Positions 36,409 to 45,026 of a stretch of 64,000 bases of DNA are shown here, piece by piece. Within the stretch, counting starts at the first letter, position 1. Each line of letters starts with the position of its first letter. The notes beneath the pieces are model-generated. The model did not search any database. It was not told the origin of the DNA and was given only the letters and a program-made list of their open reading frames with translations. The stretch is from positions 1 to 64,000 of the forward strand of contig CAYOEV010000009.1 in assembly GCA_964403075.1 (NCBI GenBank). The letters run 5' to 3'. The DNA comes from CAYOEV01 sp964403075. GTDB lineage: Bacteria; Bacteroidota; Bacteroidia; Cytophagales; Cyclobacteriaceae. A program made the translations under genes and the position numbers.

Positions 36409-38070
36409 TTACTTACGTACTAGAGGGCTCTCAATGGTGGCCTGGTAGGTGACCCCACCATCAACTGTTGAAAGTGTAACATCTCGTGTACCAGTTAGAT
36501 CATCAAAAGCCGAATCATTGAAGAGCAAATCCTGTGTGCCATCAACAGCACCGGAAATACCCAAATTAAAATCGAAGCTGTCGTTTACAAATATTTTCCA
36601 TCCTCCCGTGGCTGCAGGAAAAGTGGTAATAACAAATGCAGTAGCGCTATTCGGCTCGGCAACAATAGAAGCTTCCATATCTATTCCAGCTTCTTCTCCA
36701 CTCGCCCAAGACTCTGCTTCACTGCCCGCACCAATAATAGTCCAGGTAGCAGGTGCGATAGATAGCGTCCAGTTTTCTCCCTGATCTGCCGTTTTAACCT
36801 CAAAATAGTAAAAACCTGAGGTGGTCACTATCCATTTAGCGTCACCAGGGAGGTCAGCAACGTTGTCGGTAAAATCTGTGTCATCAGTGATGGTCACCGG
36901 TACAGAATCGTCGCCAGGGGTCATTTTATTGGCCCAGGTACAATCCGTACGCATCTTCAATTCGCCAGTTGCTTCCAGCGGAAATACACCTCTCCAAGTA
37001 TGGACACCCCCATCTTGGCCCACATAGATCAGATCTTTTTCTGTACTCCAACCATCTGTGGCCGTTCCGCCCTCTAAACACGCGTCAACTTCGCCCACAA
37101 TACCTTGCGTAGCAGAACCTATCACTCCCCATGAGAAATTAGCAGGTTCAAACGCACACTCCGGTGCATCACCAGTACGTGCGAGATTCACATCAGGCAC
37201 ACCTACGGTATTGATGGTTAACGTCACGTCGTAAGTCCCTTCGTCCGCCGCAGTGATCGAAATGTTGGCACCGCCTTCTTCCAGGGCATCCAACGTACCA
37301 CCAAAATTGGTAAGAGCTACATAACCAGTAGCAGGGTTGTAAGGGTCTTCCGGTGTTTCGTCCGTGCGTCGGTCAATCTTCCAGTTGTCGTTGTAGCGCA
37401 CCTTAAAATCACCTTGCTTCAAAATGATACCAGTGCCCGTCCACTCGCCACCAACAGCCACTGAAGCCGACACTTCATCCATGTCTACATCACTGCCGAA
37501 GCCGTTGGACACACAGGCGCTTTCAAATACGGCGCCACCAATGGCACCCCAGCGCTCTACTTCCACGATCAATGCTTCATCTTCTTGGGTGTCAAAAACC
37601 ACATGGTAAAATCCGTCTGCAGCTATGTTGAAAGCGCTGGTTGAAGTGGAAAGTCCACTCACTACCTCATAACCACCTATGAAGTCGTCACCGTTGGCAT
37701 CCGTCGCGTCTTCATCATCATTGAACGTTGTCTTCGTGCCACCATAAAGATTGGTAGCGTTCTGACTGGCTACGTCCATGAAGATGTAGTTACCAGCTTC
37801 CAAAAACATAAAGCCCACAAAGTGACCAGAGCGCTCGATGGTGCCAAAATCTGGACCTTCTACTTTGAACGAGTTCAACTTGTTGGCTACTGTGACGGTA
37901 GTGTCAGTGCCGTCAATCTGTGCAATGTAGGTACCATCCGCAACGGCAAAGGAGCCATCCCCTCCATCGTCGATGATACTACCTCCTCCATCGTCGTCGC
38001 CGCAAGCAACCACAAAGGCCAGCATCGCAAATGCCGCTAATAAACCTGTAAATTTGATTGTTCTTTTCAT
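36409..38070 (-). CDS. SusE/SusF-like outer membrane starch-binding lipoprotein
   Basis: A protein of 553 residues. The lipobox is VVACG (lipid cysteine about residue 23), followed by DDDGGG, an acidic run like the lipoprotein surface-export signal of Bacteroidota. The rest is a chain of beta-sandwich domains with repeated units, including WTIIGAG and WGAIGG starts and KMRTDCTWANK. This is the SusE/SusF pattern of tandem starch-binding modules. It would hold polysaccharide at the surface beside SusCD. It is the first minus-strand gene of the locus, facing lacI across a shared control region with an operator. Confidence 0.85.
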   Translation of the reverse strand: MKRTIKFTGLLAAFAMLAFVVACGDDDGGGSIIDDGGDGSFAVADGTYIAQIDGTDTTVTVANKLNSFKVEGPDFGTIERSGHFVGFMFLEAGNYIFMDVASQNATNLYGGTKTTFNDDEDATDANGDDFIGGYEVVSGLSTSTSAFNIAADGFYHVVFDTQEDEALIVEVERWGAIGGAVFESACVSNGFGSDVDMDEVSASVAVGGEWTGTGIILKQGDFKVRYNDNWKIDRRTDETPEDPYNPATGYVALTNFGGTLDALEEGGANISITAADEGTYDVTLTINTVGVPDVNLARTGDAPECAFEPANFSWGVIGSATQGIVGEVDACLEGGTATDGWSTEKDLIYVGQDGGVHTWRGVFPLEATGELKMRTDCTWANKMTPGDDSVPVTITDDTDFTDNVADLPGDAKWIVTTSGFYYFEVKTADQGENWTLSIAPATWTIIGAGSEAESWASGEEAGIDMEASIVAEPNSATAFVITTFPAATGGWKIFVNDSFDFNLGISGAVDGTQDLLFNDSAFDDLTGTRDVTLSTVDGGVTYQATIESPLVRK

Positions 38071-38215
38071 CTTGATTTTATGTTTAAAAAAATCCTTGTC
38101 GTCTCTCTATCAGGGACAAAAAATCCCTAATCGAATGACGGATACATGACCCAATCTTAAAAATTTAATAACAACAGACAATGATTTATTTCAGTTTTAA
38201 TGAATTATTCCAGTC

Positions 38216-38227
38216 GCAAACGTTTGC
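38216..38227. promoter_or_regulatory. LacI-type operator between the susE-like gene and lacI
   Basis: GCAAACGTTTGC, identical to the site upstream of susC, and both copies continue with AATT on the plus strand. It lies 57 bases before the lacI ATG and 145 from the susE-like start, so it could control both divergent units, including autoregulation. Confidence 0.8.
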
Positions 38228-38241
38228 AATTTTTATTTTTA

Positions 38242-38249
38242 TAAATTCG
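38242..38249 (+). promoter_or_regulatory. possible -7 element for the lacI-type gene
   Basis: TAAATTCG differs from TAnnTTTG by one base and lies 35 bases before the lacI ATG. The operator at 38216 covers its upstream promoter region, which fits autorepression. Confidence 0.3.
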
Positions 38250-38284
38250 AAGCAGAGATTTTCCTCCCCATCACCCAAAAATGC

Positions 38285-39301
38285 ATGAAGAAACAGACCG
38301 TAACCATTAAGGACATTGCCAAAAAATTGGGCATCTCTCCCTCTACGGTTTCTCGCGCTTTAAAGGACCACTTCGAGATCAGCCAGGACACCAAAGATGC
38401 CGTGAAGCGTGTGGCCGAAGAATTAAACTACCAGCCCAACAGCCTGGCCCTCAGTTTGCGCTATTCCAAAACCTTCACCATAGGTGTGGTCATACCCGAG
38501 ATTGTCCATTATTTCTTTTCTACCGTCATCAGCGGCATCGAGGACATCGCCCAACGAAGGGGGTATAACGTGATTCTCACCCAGTCAAACGAATCCCTTG
38601 TTCGGGAGATATCCAACATACAGACCCTCTTCAACAACCGTGTGGATGGATTGCTCATCTCCATCTCCCGTGAAACGGAAGACTACCAACACTTGGAGCT
38701 GCTTGCGCTGAAAGGATTGCCCCTGGTATTTTTCGATCGGGCACCCACCGACCTGCCGGGTAGCCGGGTGATCATAGACGACCAGCAAGGCGGATATCTG
38801 GCCACCAAACACCTCATCGATCAGGGCTATCAACGGATTGGTTTCCTTTCCGGAGGAGACCATCTGGGTATTTCAGAAGACAGACAGAAAGGTTATCTAC
38901 AGGCTTTGGAAGAAGCGGGAATGGAAATGAATAGGGCATTGATAGGTGATAATGCCTACGATGACGACGCCGCCAGGCAGCTCACCCACGACCTGATCAA
39001 AAACGAACAAATTGATGCAGTATTTACCGCCAACGATCTGGCTGCCATAGGTGCACTGGCTGCCGCCACGGCATACGGCAAAAGTGTTCCCCAAAATTTC
39101 GGCATCGTCGGATTCAGTAACTGGCAGTTTACTGCGCTCACCAAACCGTCACTCAGTACGGTGGAACAACATGGTTTTCAAATCGGACAAAAAGCGGCTG
39201 AATTACTCATTGAGCAGATTGAAGCGGAAGAGGAGATGCCACCTAAAACCATTACACTCAAAACGAGCCTGGTCGAGCGTGAATCCTCCAAGAGACAGTA
39301 G
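38285..39301 (+). CDS. LacI-family transcriptional regulator of the starch locus
   Basis: A protein of 338 residues. The N-terminal HTH and hinge helix are canonical: VTIKDIAKKLGISPSTVSRALKD (about 6-28) and LNYQPNSLALSLR (about 47-59). The periplasmic-binding-protein-like effector domain begins FTIGVVIPEI. LacI-type proteins replace SusR in many non-Bacteroides starch loci; the effector is probably a maltooligosaccharide. The identical palindromes near lacI and susC, plus a near-match before the plus-strand amylases, are its likely operators. Confidence 0.95.
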   Translation: MKKQTVTIKDIAKKLGISPSTVSRALKDHFEISQDTKDAVKRVAEELNYQPNSLALSLRYSKTFTIGVVIPEIVHYFFSTVISGIEDIAQRRGYNVILTQSNESLVREISNIQTLFNNRVDGLLISISRETEDYQHLELLALKGLPLVFFDRAPTDLPGSRVIIDDQQGGYLATKHLIDQGYQRIGFLSGGDHLGISEDRQKGYLQALEEAGMEMNRALIGDNAYDDDAARQLTHDLIKNEQIDAVFTANDLAAIGALAAATAYGKSVPQNFGIVGFSNWQFTALTKPSLSTVEQHGFQIGQKAAELLIEQIEAEEEMPPKTITLKTSLVERESSKRQ

Positions 39302-39333
39302 TCTTACCTTTTTTTTAACACCTCCATCATTTC

Positions 39334-39345
39334 GAAACCGTTTGC
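39334..39345. promoter_or_regulatory. degenerate LacI-type operator before the plus-strand amylase operon
   Basis: GAAACCGTTTGC matches GCAAACGTTTGC at 10 of 12 positions, with one half site intact. It lies 118 bases upstream of the amylase ATG at 39463, like the susC site. Confidence 0.5.
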
Positions 39346-39462
39346 GGTAAGTTTTTTGTCTTTTTATCAATTTATCTACCTAATTTCTTCATTACTTTAA
39401 AAAATGTGCTGTGGTCCACCTGTCTGGGCACAGTGAGCCAACACTCAAACCACCACTGCCTT

Positions 39463-41808
39463 ATGGCCCGTATTCCGCTGTTGCGATGGCTCATCCTTTT
39501 GTTGGTCTATGGATGTAACCAAACGCTTCCATTGCCCGATCTGAAATGGGATGAAAATCCTCAAATTTTGAGTCGCACGCAACCAGTGTCCGCCACAGGA
39601 ATCAATAGTCCGTTGTTACTCAGCGAATACCTGATGCGTCCGCAGGCACTGGACTCCATAACCACCGATGGGCCATTCACCCTACAGCGCATCAAGGATA
39701 CCTTACAAATCAACGGACACTTCGAACGCCCGCTACACGCACTGCATTTCTGGTCTTCAGGTGTGGCGGAAACCCTCTTACTCAAAGAAAAAGAAGAAAT
39801 ACCCATTACCTTTTCTTTTGAAGGCCAGGCAAAACTGGTGCAGGTGAGAGGAGAATTTAATGCATGGAATCCCTCAAACGCGCCCATGGCGATCGATGCA
39901 TCGGGCGCGTGGTCTGTAACTCTTGCCATCGCTCCAGGTAATTATGAGTACCTGCTCGTGGTGGATGGCGAAGAAATTCCTGATCCTTCCAATCCCAAAA
40001 CCGTATCTAACGGCATGGGTGGCACCAATTCCGTTTTGGACATCCCGGTTACTCCTCAGGACCAACTCCCAAGGTTGCAAACAGAAGAAGTAAAAGCCAA
40101 CGAATTTGTCTTCACTTCTACCCTGCCCACCGACAAATTGTATGTTTTTTGGAACAACTACCTGCTTCCAGATCCTTACATCAAGCGTTCCGGGAATACT
40201 TACACCGCTTGTATTCCTGAAGCGGCCGGCGGCCTGCAGAGATCTGCCATGCGTGTGTATGCGGTCAATGACAAAGGCGTTAGCAACGAACTTCTGATAC
40301 CCTTGCAAGAAGGGAAGGTCATTCAGTCGGCCGACCTGCTCAATCGACACGACTACGAGGCCATGGTCATGTACTTTTTGATGGTGGACCGTTTTGCCAA
40401 TGGGGACACCAACAACGACGCCACCCTAAATATCCCCGAAGTACACCCTAAAGCCGACGATTTTGGCGGCGACCTGCTGGGAGTCACCGAGCAGCTGGAA
40501 TCAGGATATTTCGATGAATTGGGCGTCAACACCATTTGGCTTTCACCCATTACGCGCAATCCCAAAGGGGCATTTGGTAAGTACCCTAAGCCTGAAACGG
40601 CTTTTTCCAGCTACCATGGTTATTGGCCTATATCAAACGTAAAGGTAGATCTTCGTTTCGGAGGCGAAGAGGCGCTGGAAAAGCTTATTCAACAAGCACA
40701 TGCCAGAGGTTACAATGTACTATTGGATTATGTAGCCAATCATGTGCACGAAAATCATCCCATTTATCGACAGCATCCTGACTGGGCCACCAATCTGTAT
40801 CTTCCAGATGGCTCACTGAATACGGAAAAATGGGACGAGCATCGACTCACCACGTGGTTTGACACCTTTCTGCCTACACTCGACCTGGGCCGACCCGAAG
40901 TGGCAGAGCCAATGGCGGATTCTGCGTTGTTTTGGTTGAGAAACTACGGCATCGACGGCTTCCGGCACGATGCCACCAAGCACATCGACAAACGGTTTTG
41001 GCGCATCCTCACACGCAAAATCAAGGAAGAATTCATCTCTCATGGTCGGCCAATTTTTCAAATTGGGGAAACTTACGGCAGCCCCCCCTTGATAAAAAGT
41101 TACATCAACCCGGGCATGTTGGATGCCCAATTTGACTTCAATATGTACGACCAGGCCGTACTTGCCTTCGGACATCCCCAGGCAGATTTTGAAGGGTTGA
41201 AAACGGCATTGCGTAAAAGTCTCAGCTACTACGGTGACCACCACCTGATGGGGCACATCACCGGCAACCAGGACCGTGCCCGATTCATTTCTCTTGCGGA
41301 TGGGTCACTCAAATTCGACGAAGACCATAAATACGCCGGGTGGAATCGCAAGATCACCACCGGCGATCCCCTCGGCTACCGAAAGCTTACGGCGTTGACC
41401 GCCTACATGATGGCCATCCCAGGCATTCCCTGTATGTACTATGGAGATGAATACGGCTCACCGGGAGGCAACGACCCAGACAATAGAAGACAAATGATCT
41501 TTGATGGTCTGGATACATACCAAACATGGACACGGCAGCGTACAAAGGATTTGATACACCTGAGAAGAAATAACCTGGCACTCATTTTTGGTGATACACG
41601 TCTTTTGCCAGTCAAAGACCCTGAGGTACTGGCCCTTTCAAGAAATTATTTTAGCCAGGCGGTAGTCGCAGTTTTCAATGGCTCCGATCAACCCAAAGAA
41701 GTGGTAATTCCCAAGGGAGGAAAGGCCCATTTCGATGGAACCATCATAGCTCCCGGGATTGTCGCCCTACCTGCCCATGGATATGACCTAATCACCTACG
41801 AAAAATGA
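39463..41808 (+). CDS. GH13 amylase-family lipoprotein with CBM48-like domain
   Basis: About 781 residues from ATG 39463, which begins the lipoprotein signal MARIPLLRWLILLLVYGC. A longer reading from 39406 lacks any signal logic. A CBM48-like glycogen-binding domain (VQVRGEFNAWNPSNAPM) lies at about 115-195, a further beta domain follows, and the GH13 barrel starts near residue 300 (MYFLMVDRFANGD). Catalytic residues are D503 (GFRHD), E536 (IGETYG) and D604. The histidine normally preceding D604 is Q603 (GNQD), an unusual change in conserved region IV. The stop overlaps the next gene by 4 bases. Confidence 0.9.
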   Translation: MARIPLLRWLILLLVYGCNQTLPLPDLKWDENPQILSRTQPVSATGINSPLLLSEYLMRPQALDSITTDGPFTLQRIKDTLQINGHFERPLHALHFWSSGVAETLLLKEKEEIPITFSFEGQAKLVQVRGEFNAWNPSNAPMAIDASGAWSVTLAIAPGNYEYLLVVDGEEIPDPSNPKTVSNGMGGTNSVLDIPVTPQDQLPRLQTEEVKANEFVFTSTLPTDKLYVFWNNYLLPDPYIKRSGNTYTACIPEAAGGLQRSAMRVYAVNDKGVSNELLIPLQEGKVIQSADLLNRHDYEAMVMYFLMVDRFANGDTNNDATLNIPEVHPKADDFGGDLLGVTEQLESGYFDELGVNTIWLSPITRNPKGAFGKYPKPETAFSSYHGYWPISNVKVDLRFGGEEALEKLIQQAHARGYNVLLDYVANHVHENHPIYRQHPDWATNLYLPDGSLNTEKWDEHRLTTWFDTFLPTLDLGRPEVAEPMADSALFWLRNYGIDGFRHDATKHIDKRFWRILTRKIKEEFISHGRPIFQIGETYGSPPLIKSYINPGMLDAQFDFNMYDQAVLAFGHPQADFEGLKTALRKSLSYYGDHHLMGHITGNQDRARFISLADGSLKFDEDHKYAGWNRKITTGDPLGYRKLTALTAYMMAIPGIPCMYYGDEYGSPGGNDPDNRRQMIFDGLDTYQTWTRQRTKDLIHLRRNNLALIFGDTRLLPVKDPEVLALSRNYFSQAVVAVFNGSDQPKEVVIPKGGKAHFDGTIIAPGIVALPAHGYDLITYEK

Positions 41809-43136
41809 AACATGTATCAATCCTACTTATAGCAGCCAGCCTTCTGGGTTGTACCAACATCGGGCAGTCAGAAGGCCCGACCCCGCTCATGAAAGTCGAG
41901 GAACAGGTAAAAAACGCCACGATTTACGAAGTGAACATCAGGCAATATACACCCGAAGGTACCCTGTCCGCCTTCCGTAAGCATTTGCCCCGACTGAAGA
42001 AAATCGGCGTGAAAATACTTTGGATCATGCCAGTGCAACCTATTGGAGAAAAAAATCGCAAAGGCCCATTGGGAAGCTACTATTCGATCAGCGACTACAC
42101 AGCGGTAAATCCAAGTTTTGGCACCCTGAAAGACTTCAAGGCCATGGTGGAAGAAGCCCACGCCATGGATATGCTGGTCATCCTGGACTGGGTGGCCAAT
42201 CACACTTCTTTCGATCACGCCTGGACCCAACAAGCCGGCTTCCATACGACACGCAACGGGGAAATCATTCATCCCGAGGGTACAGACTGGACCGATGTGG
42301 CAGATTTGAATTACGAGAACCCAGAGATGCGGCAGGCAATGATTGATGACATGCAATGGTGGGTACAGGAAGCAGACATCGACGGATTTCGTTGTGATGT
42401 CGCCGCCATGGTACCCTCTGACTTCTGGCATGCGGCCGTAGATTCGTTGAACCTCCTGAAACCGATGTTCATGCTGGCTGAGGCGAATGAACCTGAGTTG
42501 CATAATTATTTCCACATGACCTACGCCTGGGACCTGCATCACCAGATGAATGAGTTGGCAAGGGGACAAATAGACGTCCCTATTTTTCGTGAAGCCGTGG
42601 ATAGAGAGCTAAACAAATACCCTGCTTATGCCATGCGAATGATGTTCATTACCAACCATGATGAAAATTCCTGGAATGGGACCATCAACGAAAGGTTGGG
42701 TGCCGAGGCACACCCAGCTTTTGCGGTGCTTTATTTTACCATTGGCGGCATGCCGCTAATTTATTCAGGTCAGGAAGCCGGGCTTTCTAAGCGCTTAAGA
42801 TTTTTCGAAAAAGATACCATTTCATGGGACAACCTCGGCCTGCAGGATTTTTATGCCCAGTTGGTTTCATTAAAAAAAGATAGGCCTGCACTTCAGCACG
42901 GGCCTGAAGGTGGCATTCTAAAATGGTTGCCAACGAATCAAGACCGCTTAATGGCTTACCAACGAATCAATGGATCAGACACCGTTCGGGTCGTCTTGAA
43001 TTTCTCGGATGATACGCTGTCGGTAACCGGTGAAGCCGCCAACTGGATACTGTATGATTACTTTAGCCAGCAAACCATTCATCTTTCGAAAGAAAAAATA
43101 CCTGCTTACGGGTACTTTGTAGGAATAAAAAAATAA
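41805..43136 (+). CDS. GH13 alpha-amylase lipoprotein
   Basis: A protein of 443 residues with lipobox LLGC (cysteine about residue 16). It is a compact GH13 enzyme: ATIYEVNIRQYTPEGT at the barrel start, then D198 (GFRCDVA), E226 (LAEANEPE) and D286 (ITNHDENSW), with a short C-terminal beta domain. The compact form without carbohydrate-binding modules suits trimming of short maltooligosaccharides in the periplasm or at the outer membrane. It is translationally coupled to the preceding amylase, and the MFS transporter starts 3 bases downstream. Confidence 0.92.
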   Translation: MKHVSILLIAASLLGCTNIGQSEGPTPLMKVEEQVKNATIYEVNIRQYTPEGTLSAFRKHLPRLKKIGVKILWIMPVQPIGEKNRKGPLGSYYSISDYTAVNPSFGTLKDFKAMVEEAHAMDMLVILDWVANHTSFDHAWTQQAGFHTTRNGEIIHPEGTDWTDVADLNYENPEMRQAMIDDMQWWVQEADIDGFRCDVAAMVPSDFWHAAVDSLNLLKPMFMLAEANEPELHNYFHMTYAWDLHHQMNELARGQIDVPIFREAVDRELNKYPAYAMRMMFITNHDENSWNGTINERLGAEAHPAFAVLYFTIGGMPLIYSGQEAGLSKRLRFFEKDTISWDNLGLQDFYAQLVSLKKDRPALQHGPEGGILKWLPTNQDRLMAYQRINGSDTVRVVLNFSDDTLSVTGEAANWILYDYFSQQTIHLSKEKIPAYGYFVGIKK

Positions 43137-43139
43137 GCG

Positions 43140-44963
43140 ATGAGCAACGTTTCCCTAACCTCTAAAAAGCCGAGACTGGGTTTTTGGCAAATCTGGAACA
43201 TGAGTTTTGGCTTTTTGGGCATTCAATTTGGTTTTGCCCTGCAAAATGCGAATACCAGTCGCATCTTCGAAACCCTGGGTGCGGATGCGAAAAACCTGGC
43301 CATTTACTGGTTGGCTGCGCCAGTTACCGGCCTGCTCATCCAGCCAATCATTGGCTACTACAGCGACAGAACCTGGCACCCAAAATGGGGTCGCCGCCGT
43401 CCCTTTTTCGCTGTGGGAGCCATTCTTGCTACCGTTGCACTTTGCATAATGCCCAATTCTCCAAGCCTTTGGGTAGCCATCGGCATGCTATGGATCATGG
43501 ATGGGTCTATCAATATCAGCATGGAGCCTTTCCGTGCATTTGTAGGTGATATGCTGCCTAATGAGCAGCGCACACGCGGCTTCGCCATGCAAAGTTTTTT
43601 TATAGGCGTAGGCGCCGTGGTTGCCTCGGTGCTGCCCTGGGTGCTGGTCAACTGGCTCGGCATACCAGACACCAATCCGGAGGGGGGTATACCCCCCAAT
43701 GTGCGACTCTCTTTCTACCTGGGTGGAGCTGTTTTTTTAACGGCTGTGATGTGGACGGTCTTCACGACCAGGGAATACCCCCCCGCACCTGGCGACCTCG
43801 AGAAAGTACGTCAAAAAAAACCACTGCATGAACTGGTGATACGATATACCCCTTCGCAATACATGCAGCGGGGGGTGGCAATGATCCTTGCCGGGGTCGC
43901 CCTTGTGGGCTGGTTTTATTTTAAAAAACTTGACCCACAACTCTACGTGGTCGCTGGCATCCTGCTGCTTTTTGGCCTCAGTTACTTCAGCAGTGCGTTG
44001 CTTATGCGCCAGGGGAAATACCAGAGCGGCTTTGTGCAAATCGTGCGGGACTTTCAAAACATGCCACGCACCATGGTGCAACTCGCATTCGTTCAGTTTT
44101 TCTCATGGTTTGCCCTATTTGCCATGTGGATTTACACCACCAATGGCATGACCAGCCACATGTATGACTTGAAACTTGACGAGACACACGTCCGACAAAT
44201 GGTGACAGATGTAAAAGGACTCAATTTTTCCACACCACTCGTGTACAAGAACGGTAAGGTGATTGAGGATGCATACACCGGAACACAAACAGCGGGTATG
44301 CTCAAAAAGAAGCGCCAGGAAATTCAAAAAGAATTGAACAACTACCGCAGCCGGCTGGATGCAGGTGATCCGTACGTGGTGACCAATATGGGACTAATAA
44401 ATTTTTTTCTGGACAAAAATGTTCAGCCGCAGCTGAGCGCCTCGGTGTTGGATCGGGTGCTTTATGTGCAGGAAGAATACAACCAGGGTGGAAACTGGGT
44501 TGGAATTCTCTTTGGCGTATACAACGGCATGCCTATGCTGATTGCCTTTCTGTTGCCTGTTATCGCCGGTAGAATCAGTCGGCGCATCACCCACATGATC
44601 ATGCTTTTGTTCGGTGCTGCCGGCTTCCTGTCTTTTTACATTATCAAAGATCCCAACCTGCTGATCCTGTCGATGGTGGGCATAGGTTTTGCATGGACCA
44701 GTATACTGTCCATTCCATACGCCATGCTGTCGGCCTCCTTGCCAGCCAAGAAAATGGGCTACTACATGGGCATATTTAATTTTTTCATTGTGATTCCACA
44801 AATGGTGGCTGCCTCCATTCTGGGTTTTCTGGTGGTCACTTTTTTCGATGGCCAGTTCATTTTTGCACTCGTCATCGGTGGGTTTTCTATGCTCCTGGCC
44901 GCACTGCTTTGCCTGCGCGTCGAGGATCACGAAGAAGTACACGTAAAGGAAGACCACGCATAA
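43140..44963 (+). CDS. MFS sugar transporter (SLC45/GPH-like) with a periplasmic insert
   Basis: A protein of 607 residues with twelve hydrophobic segments. The loop motif YYSDRTWHPKWGRRRPFF after TM2 is the mark of the sucrose/maltose-type (SLC45-like) MFS group. It should move maltose or maltodextrins across the inner membrane. After TM7 (FFSWFALFAMWIYTTNG) it carries about 110 extra residues (about 338-447) that are charged, partly coiled-coil-like (KKKRQEIQKELNNYRSRL), and predicted periplasmic by MFS topology. It is the last gene of the plus-strand starch operon. Confidence 0.9.
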   Translation: MSNVSLTSKKPRLGFWQIWNMSFGFLGIQFGFALQNANTSRIFETLGADAKNLAIYWLAAPVTGLLIQPIIGYYSDRTWHPKWGRRRPFFAVGAILATVALCIMPNSPSLWVAIGMLWIMDGSINISMEPFRAFVGDMLPNEQRTRGFAMQSFFIGVGAVVASVLPWVLVNWLGIPDTNPEGGIPPNVRLSFYLGGAVFLTAVMWTVFTTREYPPAPGDLEKVRQKKPLHELVIRYTPSQYMQRGVAMILAGVALVGWFYFKKLDPQLYVVAGILLLFGLSYFSSALLMRQGKYQSGFVQIVRDFQNMPRTMVQLAFVQFFSWFALFAMWIYTTNGMTSHMYDLKLDETHVRQMVTDVKGLNFSTPLVYKNGKVIEDAYTGTQTAGMLKKKRQEIQKELNNYRSRLDAGDPYVVTNMGLINFFLDKNVQPQLSASVLDRVLYVQEEYNQGGNWVGILFGVYNGMPMLIAFLLPVIAGRISRRITHMIMLLFGAAGFLSFYIIKDPNLLILSMVGIGFAWTSILSIPYAMLSASLPAKKMGYYMGIFNFFIVIPQMVAASILGFLVVTFFDGQFIFALVIGGFSMLLAALLCLRVEDHEEVHVKEDHA

Positions 44964-44986
44964 TGGGATAAATGGTCTTTATCTCA

Positions 44987-44994
44987 TACCTTTG
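44987..44994 (+). promoter_or_regulatory. -7 element upstream of prs
   Basis: TACCTTTG matches TAnnTTTG, 32 bases before the prs ATG. No TTTG is found at the expected upstream spacing. Confidence 0.45.
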
Positions 44995-45026
44995 CGGCCC
45001 GTTTACAATCATTCGGAGCAATACAC

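Noticed and set aside
39406..39462. Longer start for the CBM48-GH13 lipoprotein
   Set aside because: The additional residues have no signal peptide, while ATG 39463 begins a clear lipoprotein signal.
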